From NCBI GenBank assembly GCA_014607495.2, contig CP053159.1:193501-257500 (forward strand): a stretch of 64,000 bases of DNA, read 5' to 3'. The translations under genes and the position numbers were made by a program. The stretch comes from Carposina sasakii. Taxonomy: Eukaryota; Arthropoda; Insecta; Lepidoptera; Carposinidae. Under the pieces are notes generated by a model. The model was not told where the DNA came from, ran no database searches, and worked only from the letters and a program-made list of their open reading frames with translations. Below, one piece after another: positions 23,410 to 36,152 of this stretch. How positions within the stretch are numbered: position 1 is the stretch's first letter; each line of letters opens with the position of its first letter.

Positions 23410-26300
23410 TGTGTGATAAAGATCTACTGTAAGTTTTCAATTACAAGGGGGATTGAAACTTTATCCAACGTAATTAGAGTTGGAGGTTTTGGAGGTATGT
23501 TAAAGTGAAGCCTGAGGCGAACACGGAGTATGCCTCGGCTCATTAGGGGATGTCTTTGTAGGGGTCGTTACGGGATTGTTTAAAATAACGAGGGAGGGAC
23601 CTTCGGGCCGGAACAATGGAGGAAAGCCAGCCGAGCAGAAAACTCTCGCTTCGTTATTTTATTTAATTTTAATGATGGCTTAGAGCTTAGGTACGAATAC
23701 ATGGTAAGGGCATTATTATACTTAGTTGTTAGAATTAGTCTGTAATGTTCTGTACATACCTACTTCATGTATATTTAATGTATATGTAGTAGAATATACC
23801 TATATACTTAAGGAAAGGAATATCTATAAGATTTTTTTTGTACATTTTAAGGAGTCGGTACATTTTTTATAAAAAGTCTCAATAATTACCATACCAACTA
23901 GTTTGCTGGAAGAAATCTCTTAAAATCTTGAGATAAGCAGATAATCAGTTTGTACGTACCTACACAACATTGAAATTACTTATCTACTTCTACATTTAAC
24001 AATTTGCAATCTGCTGGTTGCTGGACGATATCTGTTAGTACCTACTACTACCTAGTACTTGTAATTGCAAAAAAAACACAATAAAGAACAGAATCACATC
24101 ACCCTATTTGCACGGCACAGGGCGGTCACAAAAAACGTTCCATTTGATAATTAAATTGTGCCCCCGACCCGAAGTCGCGGGCCCCAAGCCTCCAAAGACA
24201 AACATTGACATACGGCAACTTAAATTTTGATAAAGTTGTCCGTTTCGGACGTTTCTACTCTCCAAATTGGATCTCTGTTTGCTTAATGTAAACTTCATCA
24301 TGGGACTGCTTCGACGGTGCCTACTTTAGACGGCTTTGTGTGCTATACGAATGTAAGTTTTAATTAGTTTCAAGATGGTGATTGGAAGAGAAAGTACACA
24401 TTTAATTGATAAGATTTGGATCTTAGGAAGTCATAATTTTGATAAACTGTTGAGAGTCGGACAAAATGTTACCTTGATGCCTTAAATGTGTTACCATTTC
24501 ACATTATCTTCTTTAATGTAGTCAATAATTCAAATAAATATAATATTAAAACATGAATAGGTACCTTTACCTATAAAGGGACCAGTCTCGAGCCCAAACA
24601 ACATGCACTATCGTCTCGAGCTCACCAAATCTTTGTTGTGAGAAAAATCAATAATTGATTGCGGAGTATTCAATGTTGCAATAGCGAGGGGACAGCCGGA
24701 GGGACAAACAAACATTGCTACACTAGAAATATTTATGAGCGCAGCCATTTTGAATTTTAATTCTCTAATTATAGAGGTGTTCTTACAAAAATGTATTGCG
24801 ATTCGAAAACACATGACACGGTCGAAAAAGTACAAAATGGTGATCGAGGCGAAAGAAACTAGCAAAATTAAATAGCAGCTGAATTTTCAAATGTCAAGGA
24901 TATTCAAACGTAGCGTCAAATTATACCGTTGACTTTCTTTCTGGAACGCGCAAAGTTCAAAGGCGCGCGTAACGAATGGAACAGCCATTTTGATCTTTAC
25001 TAGCGAAGGAATATAATTTGATGTTAGATGCACAAGTGGCGTTAATGAGTGCGCCATTAGCATCAATTAGGAGAAAGTAGAGCGCAGTGCAGTGTCCCGC
25101 GACTGCGGGTCGTGCGAAAAAACTGGACGGTCGAATGTAATGCGCTCACGTAAAGGGCAAAGTGTCTAGGAAATATCAATTAGTAAACATCATCATAACT
25201 TTGATATGCATTGTTTTTCTTATGCATTAATAATGGGTGAATCTACTTTTCATAAATAAAATAGACCATGAGGTATACCAAAGTAATGAATGGAGACAGA
25301 CGGTTAATGTTACTTTTACTTTATATCTTTTGTGATTTACCAAAGCCGATTATCTCTAATATTGAAATTGGCCATTATGTCAATCAACAGATTTAATATA
25401 TCTCTATTGTGCTAACTTTAATAGTGTCCTAATTTTGATTATCAGCTAGTAGGTATTTACCTTTAATCTTTACCTAAACTAACTATAAAGTAGATTGGAT
25501 TAACCATTCATCAACCGGCTTAAGGTCAGGTGGCAAAATAAATTATTTTACTCTATAATTAAAGCGAGGCGTTAATCGATCGACTATTCGTTAAGATAAC
25601 CAAGTTAATAGTACGCAAATATCAGAGCGTGTCACGAAAGACCGGCTCCGTGATTAGCGCCAATCATTACCGTCTCAAGGTTTGTCAGCAATCGCCTTTG
25701 TGTTCAGGGAAAATCTTCGTAAAGTATTTTAATGAAAAAAATTACTTATATCAATCCACGTGTCAATACACCAGACTCTGAGCCATTAAATTAATTATTT
25801 TCTCTAATTATTTGGATTATTTGTGAAATGATCCAATAACTTGCCATTATAGTACCTACTAATGAGATTTCTTGATGTGCAGATAATTGAATACCGTCAT
25901 GCAAATCCTCACCTCAAGGTTTACTTGGATGTTATATTTTTATAATGCTTTATGATTACAAAACTAGCAATCTATAAAATCTTTTAAGTATTTTTGTTTA
26001 TTTAAATCATTATGTAAATAAATAATGTGTTTATTATATGGCAAGGCGTCTCTAAAAAAAGAAAGCGAAGTACCTAATAATAATTAAAAAAAAACACATT
26101 CTACTTACTTAATAATTTGCAAAATGTTAAGAGCTACAATTTGTTTAAAAAAACTAGTGTTTCTAAGTAAGCTGGCTGCGTCTTCACTTCCATCATGAGA
26201 CAGAGGTGGAATAGCTTGGCCGCCAATTTAAATATAGGTACACTTGTTTAGATACCTTCTCCTTACTTTTGAAGTTTTGTAAAGTTCGCATAATATTAAA
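23410..26300. other. Gene-free stretch
   Basis: Mostly unique AT-rich sequence. An inverted pair AAAATAACGA / TCGTTATTTT frames 23581-23662. A fragment ATTGAAATTGGCC near 25360 belongs to the element family at 27177-27326. No gene seen. Confidence 0.4.
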
Positions 26301-26680
26301 ATAGGGTTACCATCCCAAAACTTTGAAAACCAGGATATGAAGAAGAAATACCAGGACATTTCGATTAAAAACCAGGACTATATATGTACGACCCTAGTGT
26401 CAATACGATTGGAGAGTAGGTGGCGTGCGAATTTCAAACAGTGCCGGCGACTACGTATTTGCTTCTTTTAGGCTTTCTAAATGTACCGCTGACGTTTACG
26501 AGTATTTCCGTCATGGCACTAGGCGTTGACCCGATGTCGGCACCCTTATAAAATCTGTCGACAGCGATTGTGTCAGGACTCTAAAACTCATGACAATGCT
26601 TAAAAACCATCCAGGACAGCCCAAGACACCCCAAAAAGCAGGACATGTCCTGCGAAAACAGGACGGTTGGCAACCCTATT
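26301..26680. mobile_element. hAT-like non-autonomous element with AGGGTT ends
   Basis: The left end AGGGTTACCATCC and right end GGACGGTTGGCAACCCT are imperfect inverted repeats. Subterminal motifs CCAGGACA and AGGACATGTCCTG recur inside. The flanks (AAAAT and ATTTAA) are too simple to define a duplication. Confidence 0.55.
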
Positions 26681-27176
26681 TAACATCTATTACCCTTAAA
26701 TGGCTTAAATATGAAAATGCAATCCATAATCCCGCTGGCTTCCCGTGTCCATTCCCATGGGACGAGGCCACTTTGCCTCTCGTTAGAATAATGTCAAAAA
26801 ATGTGCCTCCGATCAATTTGTGGCCATCACGAGGTCAGAGTTCTAAACATCTACATTTTTTTTATTAGCGCCAACACAATATGACCTATAACAGGCTGGG
26901 AGAAGATTCAAATTGGATGGGTAGAATATTTAAGAAACTGTTGCGGATTACAAAGGATTAAACAACAAAAAATGGACTGTGCAGCTTTATATTTTAGGGT
27001 ATGAAGTTGTCTGCAGGCGGTGTGGTCTTTGATGGTAAGATACACGGTGATTTGGGCACGCGGCGGCATATATGCTAATTCTGACAATTGCCGCGGTGCG
27101 GCCTGATGGAATTCGCTGATGGAATCAAAATGCGACTTTTAAACGGTCTTAGTCACAATGACTAGTCAGTTGGTTT

Positions 27177-27326
27177 TACAGGCAATTTTTATAGGTAACT
27201 GATTTTGAAAGATTTTTTGCATATCTCAGATTTAATCTTCAATTGTTTTCATATAAAATTTCAAATTAGGAATAAATAAATCCGAAATTCTTTTTGATTT
27301 CTCGTATTGAAATTGGCCGTTACTAG
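27177..27326 (+). mobile_element. Short element with CAATTT/AAATTGGCCGT ends, copy 1
   Basis: ACAGGCAATTTTTATAGG to TATTGAAATTGGCCGTTA, with TTTGCATATCTCAGATTTAA inside. Two further copies are in the window. The frame overlapping it on the minus strand is not a gene. Confidence 0.65.
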
Positions 27327-28151
27327 AATAATTGATGTCTGATCCTTATAAGTTAACCTAGTAACACATGAATTTTTTATCAAGATTTCCGAGAATAAGA
27401 TAAAAAATTTCCTACTAAAATGGGTCCTTGCACTTACTGTATATGATGTTAAATAGATATATGTAATGTACCTATATAATTCGTCTCTTCGCATTAAAAC
27501 TGTATAAGCTCTAAACGTACCTAATAATTGTATAGGAGAGCGCTTTAAATATAAGTACTTAGGTACTGACGGTACTGTCAATATGTGTTGACACGGCTTT
27601 GTTCCCAAAATGAAGTAATCAGAACGGAATCATTAAGGAGATCCTCAGACACATTTAGCATAGGAGAACAGATGCAAAGATTAGTGACAAGCTTTAAATA
27701 CGTACGCGTTCGTATGTTTTATCTTCAAAATTAATTCTTTTATCTATATTTGTTTCGATTATCACATGACGTTAGTTTACCGAGTCCCTTGTAAACTCTG
27801 CCTCCTTGCAGATCTGTCGCATCAGAAAACGTGAAAGGGAATTTATTCCCGTATCATAACTCGCTATCTGGAGCCGGGAGCTATCTCCGATCATTACGCG
27901 CGGGATGCCATTCTAAGTAGCCACCCTTTTTTGTCACCGACCTGGCCATGTCCGCAACTGGTCTAACTCGGTCCAAGTGGGAATGCTAAGTCGCGATTGT
28001 TTTGTTACATTCCCCCGAGGTACCGTTAAATTTGAATTTGATTATAGTCCAAGAGGCGGAGCGGGTGTGTTACCTGATTTTTTGAGATTTTTTTCTTTGA
28101 GAGCTAGAGCAAAAACTTTCAGCAGAAAAAAAGGTTATTACATATTATTGT

Positions 28152-28415
28152 CCGCGTGGTGCCGGCAGAGTAGAATTCGTACCACCCCATGTCTGCCCGT
28201 GGGTATCGTACGAGGCGATTAAGGGTTTCCGGGAGGTGGGCAGCAGCGCCTCCCGTGTTGACCACATAGTCCAAAATACAAACTGCGGTCACCAACCTGC
28301 CTGCCCAGTGTGGTGACTATGGGCAAATACCCCCCATGGCAGTCTTGTGGCGTGCCCCGGGGGAGGCCTACGTCCAGCAGTGGACTGTAATAGGCTGATG
28401 ATGATGATGATGACA
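28152..28415 (+). mobile_element. SINE whose 3' end resembles the RTE-like LINE, GATGAT tail
   Basis: Runs from CCGCGTGGTGCCGGCAGAGT through GGCGTGCCCCGGGGGAGGC to GTCCAGCAGTGGACTGTAAT and a GATGAT microsatellite. The 3' stretch GAGGCCTACGTCCAGCAGTG parallels GAGGCCTATGTCCAACAGTG of the LINE at 8224-8561, consistent with a SINE using the LINE machinery. Confidence 0.65.
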
Positions 28416-29060
28416 TATTATTACATAATTAGATACATATAATATTTTCATAATTATGGCCTTGTCTTATGTTATGGCAAATGTTATATTAATGCTCTCT
28501 CGCGCATTCAGCCATCCAGAACTACCTACATATCAATCACGACAGATACAAGCCAGTAGAGTGGCGAAATCAATTTAGATTTAAGGTTTATTATACAAAA
28601 AAATATATGTCGGAACAGAAGGCTGAGCATTATCTGGATTCGACATCTTGGATGGCGAGAATAATAAATTGCACTTCCGAACAAAAGATGATTTATTCCA
28701 AATTACAGCACTTTGATAATTTCACAATATTGATCACAAAATACGATAAGAACGCAAAGATAATTCGTAGGAGGTTGTCGTTTGATCGATGCTCGAATAA
28801 GAATGAATCCAAGGTCCGCTGCGCACGCCCCGGGAACCCATCCAAGCGCGCCAAAGCTAATAGGTGGCGCCACACTTGTTGTTGCGCCGTCTTATCCGTA
28901 AGGGGCGTTTGCGTTCTGATCATTTGTGGGTCCATAGTCATGACTTCCCCTGACACATAGACAAAACATATTTTAATTACATTAAAAAAAAAAGAAGAGC
29001 TGTATGTACAATGGCAAGCTTATCTCTACATGAATTCTCTTCCATGTATGTATAGTACAC

Positions 29061-29106
29061 GAGTATTGAGTAGGGGATAAGCTGGCAACTTCTCACTGGT
29101 CATTTA
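29061..29106 (+). repeat. Family R fragment interrupted by a GATGAATTTGGTGA hairpin element
   Basis: GGATAAGCTGGCAACTTCTC lies before the hairpin element at 29121-29522; family R text resumes after it near 29545 (GTGCTAAACATGGCTATGGG) and runs to about 29625. Confidence 0.5.
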
Positions 29107-29120
29107 CCTACATATGCACC

Positions 29121-29522
29121 GGTATGATGAATTTGGTGAGAGCGAGATATCTCACTTTTAGACGTCAAATCCACAGAGCTAAATAACAACTAGACGAGGC
29201 ATGTGTTTCTACTTGGTGTATAAAAAGGGATTGCAAGCCACTTCTATCAGCTCTAATTCATTCAGTCGTGGCTCGAGAACGAGTGTCTATTCTAATTCTT
29301 AAGTCTATTTTTTACATGCAAAGTATTACCAAATGTTTAAGAAGGGAAAGTTCTAGAAATAGGTAGGTCGCGCGGAATCTCTCGTAGGGTTTTGGGGTTT
29401 TCACTTCAATCCACTTTTAGGTATTCTTCACTGTTACTTCACTTTTACATGCAAAATTAGTTTATCTAGTTATTAATACGTTTAAAAGTGAGACATCTCG
29501 CTCTTACCAAATTCATCATATG
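29121..29522. mobile_element. Hairpin element with GATGAATTTGGTGA ends
   Basis: The left end ATGATGAATTTGGTGAGAGC pairs with the right end CTCTTACCAAATTCATCAT; TCTCACTTTTA and AAAAGTGAGA continue the pairing. A second copy is at 56372-56664. Confidence 0.75.
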
Positions 29523-29977
29523 GGTGCTGTTCCCACTACGAGTGTGCTAAACATGGCTATGGGGTCTTTATGGTCCTTCAGTTCTTGCTACACTATTTTG
29601 GAAATACAAGCATGTGTCTATGTATGGAAGGGAATCCCGCAACAGTACTTGGATATGATACAAAAGATTGCAGAAGTTGCACGTAAGCTCCTGCGCTAGC
29701 GCCGCGGTATTCATGCGTCGTCAGGCTGACGGATGGCAGGTGACAGCGGCGCCGCAAAGCCCTCAATCTCGGCATTCCAGGCCCGGGACATACAACTACT
29801 CTCCGGGATAATTAAACACGATTCATTACGAATAGAGCCACTTTGTGCAACTTACTGCGCGCTTGAGACTAATGGCTGAGCTATCTAGCTGAAATTAGAG
29901 TTAGGGCTATGTCAAATGTGACGGAGAAGTTATTTGACAGAATAATGTAATGTAATTACAAAATATTTTTATTTATA

Positions 29978-30368
29978 TAGGGTGTAAAAAGACAACTTTG
30001 TTCTTTTAGTACCTTTTATTCTTTGTAACATCACGATCATTTTTTTTCTATGGAAGTACCCTTGGGAAACCACGGGTTTTCAAGATATTGAGGTCCAAAG
30101 TTACATTAATTTATCATTTTTTTACATAAATATATCTGAAATCGGTTAACAAACATTTAATACCATGTCAAAATGTTATAATGTTAGTTTTGTAGGTACA
30201 TTTGTACTTTGATCATCAAACGAATAGATTGCTTGCAATAAAATGTCAGTATTTTTTCATATTTTTTTGTCGCTCCCCAGGGTTGTTTCCATAGAAAAGA
30301 AAATGATCGTAACCTTACAAAGGAAACGAGATATTAAAAAACATCGTTGTCTTTTTATACCCTGTATA
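29978..30368. mobile_element. Hairpin relative of family B
   Basis: Ends ATAGGGTGTAAAAAGACAAC and GTTGTCTTTTTATACCCTGT are inverted. Internal ATCACGATCATTTTTTTTCT and CATAGAAAAGAAAATGATCG also pair. It shares ATCATT and TCCATGGAAG-like text with family B but is a true long hairpin. Confidence 0.7.
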
Positions 30369-31120
30369 ATGTAAGCTATGACATTTATATGACATTTGTG
30401 GAGAACATTGTCGACTTCTTTTAAACCATGAATTATTAGGTCCCAGTGAGAATAAGACAAAGAATCTACTCTTCTCTCTATAGAATGTGAATTGTTATGA
30501 AGCCATGTCAAAGAAAAGAGTGATTGCGTCAAAATAACACAGCAACTCTATAATCTAAACCCGAGTCTGGGTACATGTAAAGAATCAGTCCAAATACTTA
30601 GGTAGTTCTTTACAATCTAATCTCATGTTTGACTACATAGGCTCTCGTTCTAAAAGACAACGTCTTTTTTTTTGTATAGCTGGTAATGTTTGATGTTAGA
30701 GAAGCTATTTTATTCGCCTTTACTTAAGCAATCTGCTGTAATATTGACTAAGAAGATTATTATTACATGTGCAGAGCTAATCCTGCTCTTCTGACCTTTG
30801 ATAAATTAACATTATCTCTCGATCAAATCGACAGAGCTTTGTCATTGAAAAACGTTAACTCCAAATTATAAAAAATCCTTTATCTCCACGCGTTCGTCAA
30901 GTCACGTGATGAAGTCTTACTACTATTGCTGGGAATGTTACGACAACAAACATCAATTCGAAACGATGCTTCCTATTGGAGTAAAGGTTTCGTTGACGTA
31001 TCTCTATCGAGATGTAGGTAACTTTATATTGTCTAAGATCTTCTAAGGTTCTTCGAAGTCGAAACAGAAAACATTTTTAAAAAATCCAAACCATATTTTA
31101 CCACAATCTGCAACTCCGCC

Positions 31121-31288
31121 ATGAGACTATCGACCGCAAGCTCATTACAGATGCACAGCTCGCTCACATTCCCATACGCGAGCACTGAGCGGTGCGGTCT
31201 ACACAAAGCGCCGCCACCGCAGTGTGCCTGCGACGTGTGCGCGCTGCCATTAGGCTACACGCGCATGCGCATCATCAATGTAAGGTAA
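31121..31288 (+). CDS. Possible isolated 5' exon or small Cys-rich ORF, unrecognised
   Basis: A 55-codon ORF opens with ATG at 31121 in a locally GC-rich island. It encodes a Cys cluster (residues C25, C35, C37, C40, including CACDVC) and ends ...RMRIINVR. A good splice donor (AAT|GTAAGG) at 31279/31280 is in phase 0, just before the in-frame stop, as expected if this were a first coding exon reading into an intron. Base composition contrasts with the surrounding AT-rich sequence. I do not recognise the protein and see no matching downstream exon. It could be a conserved noncoding island that is open by chance. Confidence 0.22.
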   Translation: MRLSTASSLQMHSSLTFPYASTERCGLHKAPPPQCACDVCALPLGYTRMRIINVR

Positions 31289-32302
31289 ATTTGCTAATTT
31301 CCTTTTCATGTTTAAGTTAAGTAGGTCGCAAGTAAATTAAGTTAAGCTTTTCAGATGCATTCAGAATTCAAATTGTTACTGTGTAAACTTGTCGGAAAAA
31401 AAATAAGCCTGGGTGAAATACACATATCTTTACTAGCACGGAGCAATGGGATATCTCTTGCTTTTGATGAAACAAGATAATATACAAAATTACACAGGGG
31501 ATTGTTTACCTATACTCGTATAAAGATGTACTGAATTTCTGATCACAGGTGTCCACTTGTAAGTATGTAGTTAACTAGGTACATAAGATAGGTAGGTGTG
31601 TCATATTTGACCATCACAAAAATTAAACTACCTACTTAATTTGATTGTTAAATTTAAAAAAATTGTTACGTGCTTAATCCAACGGTAATAAAATATCATA
31701 GTACTACTAATAATATACGATCTTCATGCACTATTCCTTCATAGACATTCGTTATTGCAAATTCCTCTCATGTGGAATCACTGGGGTCTCGTCGCCGTAC
31801 GTCACATTTCTAAAATAAATCCCCCTCGACATCCGAGAAGAAACGCTTTTTGTTTATGTGCTATAATAAAATTAGCGTGCAGTAAAATATGATTAAAAAG
31901 GCTTCGCGTTTATAGCCGCACGCATGATGCAGATAGCACGTACATTCGCCTCGTAATTACATTTAATATTAATTAAAGCCATACTTTATTCGCGAACCGG
32001 CGCACGCGCAGGATTCAGACTTCAACTTTATCTGTAGGTTTTATAGCGTTAACGGAGAACCATAAAACCTTGTCGGTAATAACGGACGAAATGGTAGAGT
32101 CAGTTATAGTGAATGTGAAGGTGAAGGTGTGATAATCTGTCAAGCTATTTGGTAGATTACTATTAGTATTTATGTAGGTGCATTAGAAAAACAAAGAAAA
32201 ATAATAACAAATGCCGCAAAGACTACCATGTCGTCGTCGATACGCCAATGTGCGCTGCGATTTTTCCAATTTTCTAAATAATATGAGTCTATGGCTCAAC
32301 AT

Positions 32303-32691
32303 ACAGGGTGATTTTTGGTCGTCAACGTTCCCGAAAATCACGAAATCTCCTCATCATCACGATCATTTTTCTCCATAGAAGCATACCTGGGAAGTGTCTG
32401 GTTTCCAAAATATTGGGGTCCAAAGTTGAGTAAATAGACTGCGGTTTTCTGCATAAATGCACATAGACGCGCGTAGCAAGATTTTTCACAAGAAATAATT
32501 AATATCTGTCTATGAAGAAACTAGCATAAACACTGAACACTATAAATTTCGAAGCAATTTTTTTTTATTAATTTTTTTTTCAAAAAAATTTACATAGTTT
32601 CCCAGCATTTTTATTTGGCATAAACTTATTTTATTTGATGTATAGAGTACGTACCATTCGTTAAGGGTGGCAACGAAACAACACCCTGTAT
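32303..32691 (+). mobile_element. Family B element, full length
   Basis: Ends ACAGGGTGATTTTTGGTCGT and AACGAAACAACACCCTGTA, bounded by TA. It is adjacent to a family H SINE fragment. Confidence 0.85.
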
Positions 32692-32962
32692 TATATTTAC
32701 ACATAAGTGTGTACGCAAACATAGATGCACTCTCAATTCCGTTACTCTCATAGTCCGATGTGACGGAAAGCCGACACGACCGGAGAGAGATTAGGCGCAG
32801 GACCGACATTTTTACGTGCTTTCCGAGGCACGAGCTAAGTGACAATTTTGCAACATTAAAATCTGTACATGAAATAAATTCATTGGTACAGGCCTGTGAC
32901 TGGGATCGAACTTACGCCTCCCGCTTGGAAGGTGCACCACTGGGATATGTGCTTAATATCTA
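32692..32962 (+). mobile_element. SINE fragment (GATGTGACGGAAAGCCGAC family)
   Basis: Shares ATAGATGCACTCTC, CGTTACTCTCATAGTCCGAT and GACACGACCGGAGAGAGAT with 35058-35248, and continues to TGACTGGGATCGAACTTACG, a minus-strand T-arm-like motif. Confidence 0.6.
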
Positions 32963-33284
32963 ATAATCAAATAGGGTTGAAACTTATTATAGCCCAAATT
33001 AAGAGAGCTACAATAATGTCAATAATACGAACAGGTTTATTTGAGCAAAAAAGGCAATTCCCTGCTCTCAATATTCCTGAGAACGAACATGTTAATCTAT
33101 CAGCGGGGTTCCGCAGGCCACCCCGGCGAACCCCCGCGGCTCCGGAACCCGCGCGGTATGCTAATAATTACCCGCAAAGCCACGGAAATATTTCACTACT
33201 GGCAACACATTTAACCAGTGCATTATATCTGCTACATTTATTAAGGACTCTACTTTTTGTGCTGATAATTTAGTAAATTAGCCA

Positions 33285-33580
33285 TAAGGCTCAATTTACA
33301 CCGCCGCGGAATGGAACGGAAGCGAATTTATATTATATAATTTATATAATTGCATCGAAATCGTATATAGCATAATGAACTTTATATCATCGGCGTCATT
33401 TCCAAATTCCGTTACGTAAAATCATCGGAGAGTTCTCGAGAATGCGCGAGGATTCCGCGGAAGACGCGCAACTTTTTTTTAGGCTCGTAGTTTGTTTGTT
33501 ATAGACTTGACATAAAGTTTTATGTGATGTACAAAAACTTCCATTCCGTTCCATTCCGCGGCGGTGTAAATTGAGCCTAA
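33285..33580. mobile_element. 290-bp Harbinger-like hairpin element with TAA duplication
   Basis: The ends GGCTCAATTTACACCGCCGC and its complement GCGGCGGTGTAAATTGAGCC form long inverted repeats that extend through a GGAATGGAACGGAA block. TAA flanks both sides (33285-33287, 33578-33580), as for PIF/Harbinger elements. No coding capacity. Confidence 0.8.
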
Positions 33581-33699
33581 GGTGGCAAAGCTTTATTTAT
33601 TACTACAACCCCTACACGATAATGACAAGTTATCCGAGATTTAGGTAGTTAATGGGCGTATTTATGTAGGTATTCGGATATTATATCTACTTAAATAAA

Positions 33700-33935
33700 T
33701 ATCCTGTGCTGATGCGGGGCTCACTATCACTAGAAGCTCAGCTGCACCTCTTTCCGTACATGTCTAATCTAAAGAGTCGACGAAATTCGGGCATTCTCTC
33801 AACTAGCAACTAGCAACATATAGCTTATTCTTTATTGTACACAGTAAAGTTTCGCAAATAAAGTTTATAACAAGGACAAACGTGGCTGTGGCATCTCCAT
33901 TAAGATCCTGCAGTTCCGACTACCCTATTTCAGGA
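33700..33935 (+). repeat. Family R fragment
   Basis: TCCTGTGCTGATGCGGGGCT, CAACTAGCAACTAGCAACAT and GATCCTGCAGTTCCGACTAC match in order, with an internal duplication of CTAGCAA. Confidence 0.6.
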
Positions 33936-34283
33936 TTACAGCAGTCTGTATTTAAAATCTTCTTTAGAAAGAGCTGCAACTGTTGATTATCTTTTGACAC
34001 GCAACTAGTAGGTATCTCGAATAATTACTGCACTGAAATGTATGGGACGGCTGACTTTTTTTTTCAATATTTCGGAGTTGGTCCCATAGTGAAAGTTGTT
34101 TCTTTTTACCTACCTAGTTTCATGTCATGTCATCATCATGTCAAAAGATAATCACTAATATTAAATAGACCTTATATAAAAGTCTCTGTTTTTTCATGCA
34201 TTTATTTTCGTTCCATAACATCAAATAAAACTACGCACAAAAATGTCATGTGTATTATGTAAGTATATGACATCTGAAAACCA

Positions 34284-34427
34284 TATACAGCCAATTTCTA
34301 TAACTGATCTTGAGAGATCTTTTGCATATCTCAGATCTAATCTTCAATTGTTTCCATACAAAATTTCAAATAAGAAATAAAAAATTCCGATCCTGTTCGA
34401 TCTCTCGTATTGAAATTGGCCGTTAGT
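34284..34427 (+). mobile_element. Short element with CAATTT/AAATTGGCCGT ends, copy 2
   Basis: ACAGCCAATTTCTATAACTG to TTGAAATTGGCCGTTAG, with the same interior. The ends are inverted (GGCCAATTTCAAT and complement). Confidence 0.7.
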
Positions 34428-35057
34428 CATAGAGTAACAATAACACTAGACACATTGCATTTACATATAAGCAGAATCCACACAGACTAACAGCTAATTA
34501 TTATTATAAAGAAACTCGGATTTATTTTATTCAAGATTTGAATTTTTATATGAAAACAATGAAATATTTAATTTGTGATATTATGCAAAAAAATTCTCGA
34601 GGTCGGTTATTTAAATTGGCTGTAAGTGGCACAACAGCAACTTTTAAACATTGTTGCAAAAAAATCATATTGAAAATGTCGAAGCGGTTTAGTAAAGTTA
34701 GTGCGATGAGCTAGGTGCAGTTTATGGCGAGATAGCGACGCGTGCGGACGACATATAACGCTCGTAAACCGGCGGCGACACATTAAAGTGTCGTTCATTA
34801 ACCAAACGGCTCGTTCATACCACACTGTATGCTGCAACATTGTGCAATGATGCAATACTTTATCAGCAAACACTTGCAAGCATAAGTAAATAGACGTCCA
34901 AACGCAAATTGACAGAAGCAGCATATCCTTACTTATAATTGCGAATGTTGAACTCTGTTGAACTGTCTGCGCTTTCACTCCAAAACTATTGATGATTAAC
35001 AGAATGTTTCATGTAAGTAGTTCAGACCCTGACAAAGGACATATTATGCTACTTTTT

Positions 35058-35248
35058 ATCTAACTATATGATGATCTCCGACCGTATTTCGGCCAAGGCG
35101 ACCAATCTCTACAGAGATTGGCCAGGTACGCAGGAGATATTATAGTGCACAAGTGTGTGCGCAAACACAGATGCACTCTCTATTCCGTTACTCTCATAGT
35201 CCGATGGGACGGAAAGCCGACACGACCGGAGAGAGATCAGGCATAACT
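35058..35248 (+). mobile_element. SINE fragment, 5' part of the same family
   Basis: GATGATCTCCGACCGTATTT to GACACGACCGGAGAGAGATC. Together with 32692-32962 it allows most of the family to be seen. Confidence 0.6.
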
Positions 35249-35639
35249 ATGTATATACACCTAATACGTAGGTACAGATTAACTTTTTATTACCTTGATG
35301 GTCATATTATTACGATTTAATTTAGGGAATCTATTTCTTTATTCACCTGACACCTACGAAAAGTTCTTATTTTCAAAATATTTTGGTATTATTAGAATGT
35401 TAGGTATAAGCATGAATAAGTAAGAAATTTCACATTACTAAAGTGGGTATCTATTCAAAGCACCAGATACTTATACAGGGTGTAACAAAAGGGGTATGTT
35501 AAGCGAAAAGCTATGTAAATAGCTAACTAAAAGGAACCTACCCACAAAATTTCAGAGTCGAAATCATATGTTTATTTTTCCAGATAGTATGGAGAATTCC
35601 TACACAACTCAGGAATGTTCTTATTCTTATCCTTTATTG

Positions 35640-36070
35640 TACACATACAATTATATACAGACAGAAATTATGAAAGAAAATAACTAAAATACAAAGGCGT
35701 GCTTATCTCTGAAAGATTCTTTCAGCAAACCATTTGGGAAAGTAATAATTAAATATAAAAGGTAGATATGCGTGTACACAGAATCTATAATAAAAATTGA
35801 ATTTAATAAATATATACCCTAATCCAATCAATAAAATTAACAAAATACACCTACATAAACATACATAAATATCTATTAATTAAATATATAACAGACAGAC
35901 TCATTTCTATTGAAGCGAGAGGTAGTGGTTCTTTAACCTTTTCTTAAATGTAGCAACAGTTTGGCAATCTCTCACGGTGTGAGGCAGAGAGTTACACAAT
36001 TTGACTGCATACACGGTATATGAGTAGTTATAAGCGATAGAATTATGCTGAGGAGTTTTAAGTAGAGTGG
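35640..36070 (-). pseudogene. LINE reverse-transcriptase 3' fragment inserted in a family A hairpin
   Basis: Minus-strand translation around 35920-36030 reads CNSLPHTVRDCQTVATFKKR followed by LKNHYLSL, a CR1/Jockey-type reverse-transcriptase C-terminus. It is followed by an AT-rich 3' UTR toward 35640. Family A sequence stops on one side and resumes on the other, so it landed inside that element. Confidence 0.7.
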
Positions 36071-36152
36071 CAGTTGATGAGCGCAATGTTCATACAGTCT
36101 TGAAAAATAAACATGTGATTTCGAGTCTCAAATTTTGGAAATACGTTATCTA

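Noticed and set aside
28607..28960. 117-codon plus-strand frame
   Set aside because: No recognisable domain, and the opposite strand is open over much of the same stretch; too weak to call a gene.
32896..33273. 125-codon plus-strand frame
   Set aside because: It begins inside a SINE fragment and runs through unrelated sequence; no motif.
34607..34978. 123-codon minus-strand frame
   Set aside because: No recognised motif, no homologous family known to me, odd composition and no splice or promoter context; likely chance.
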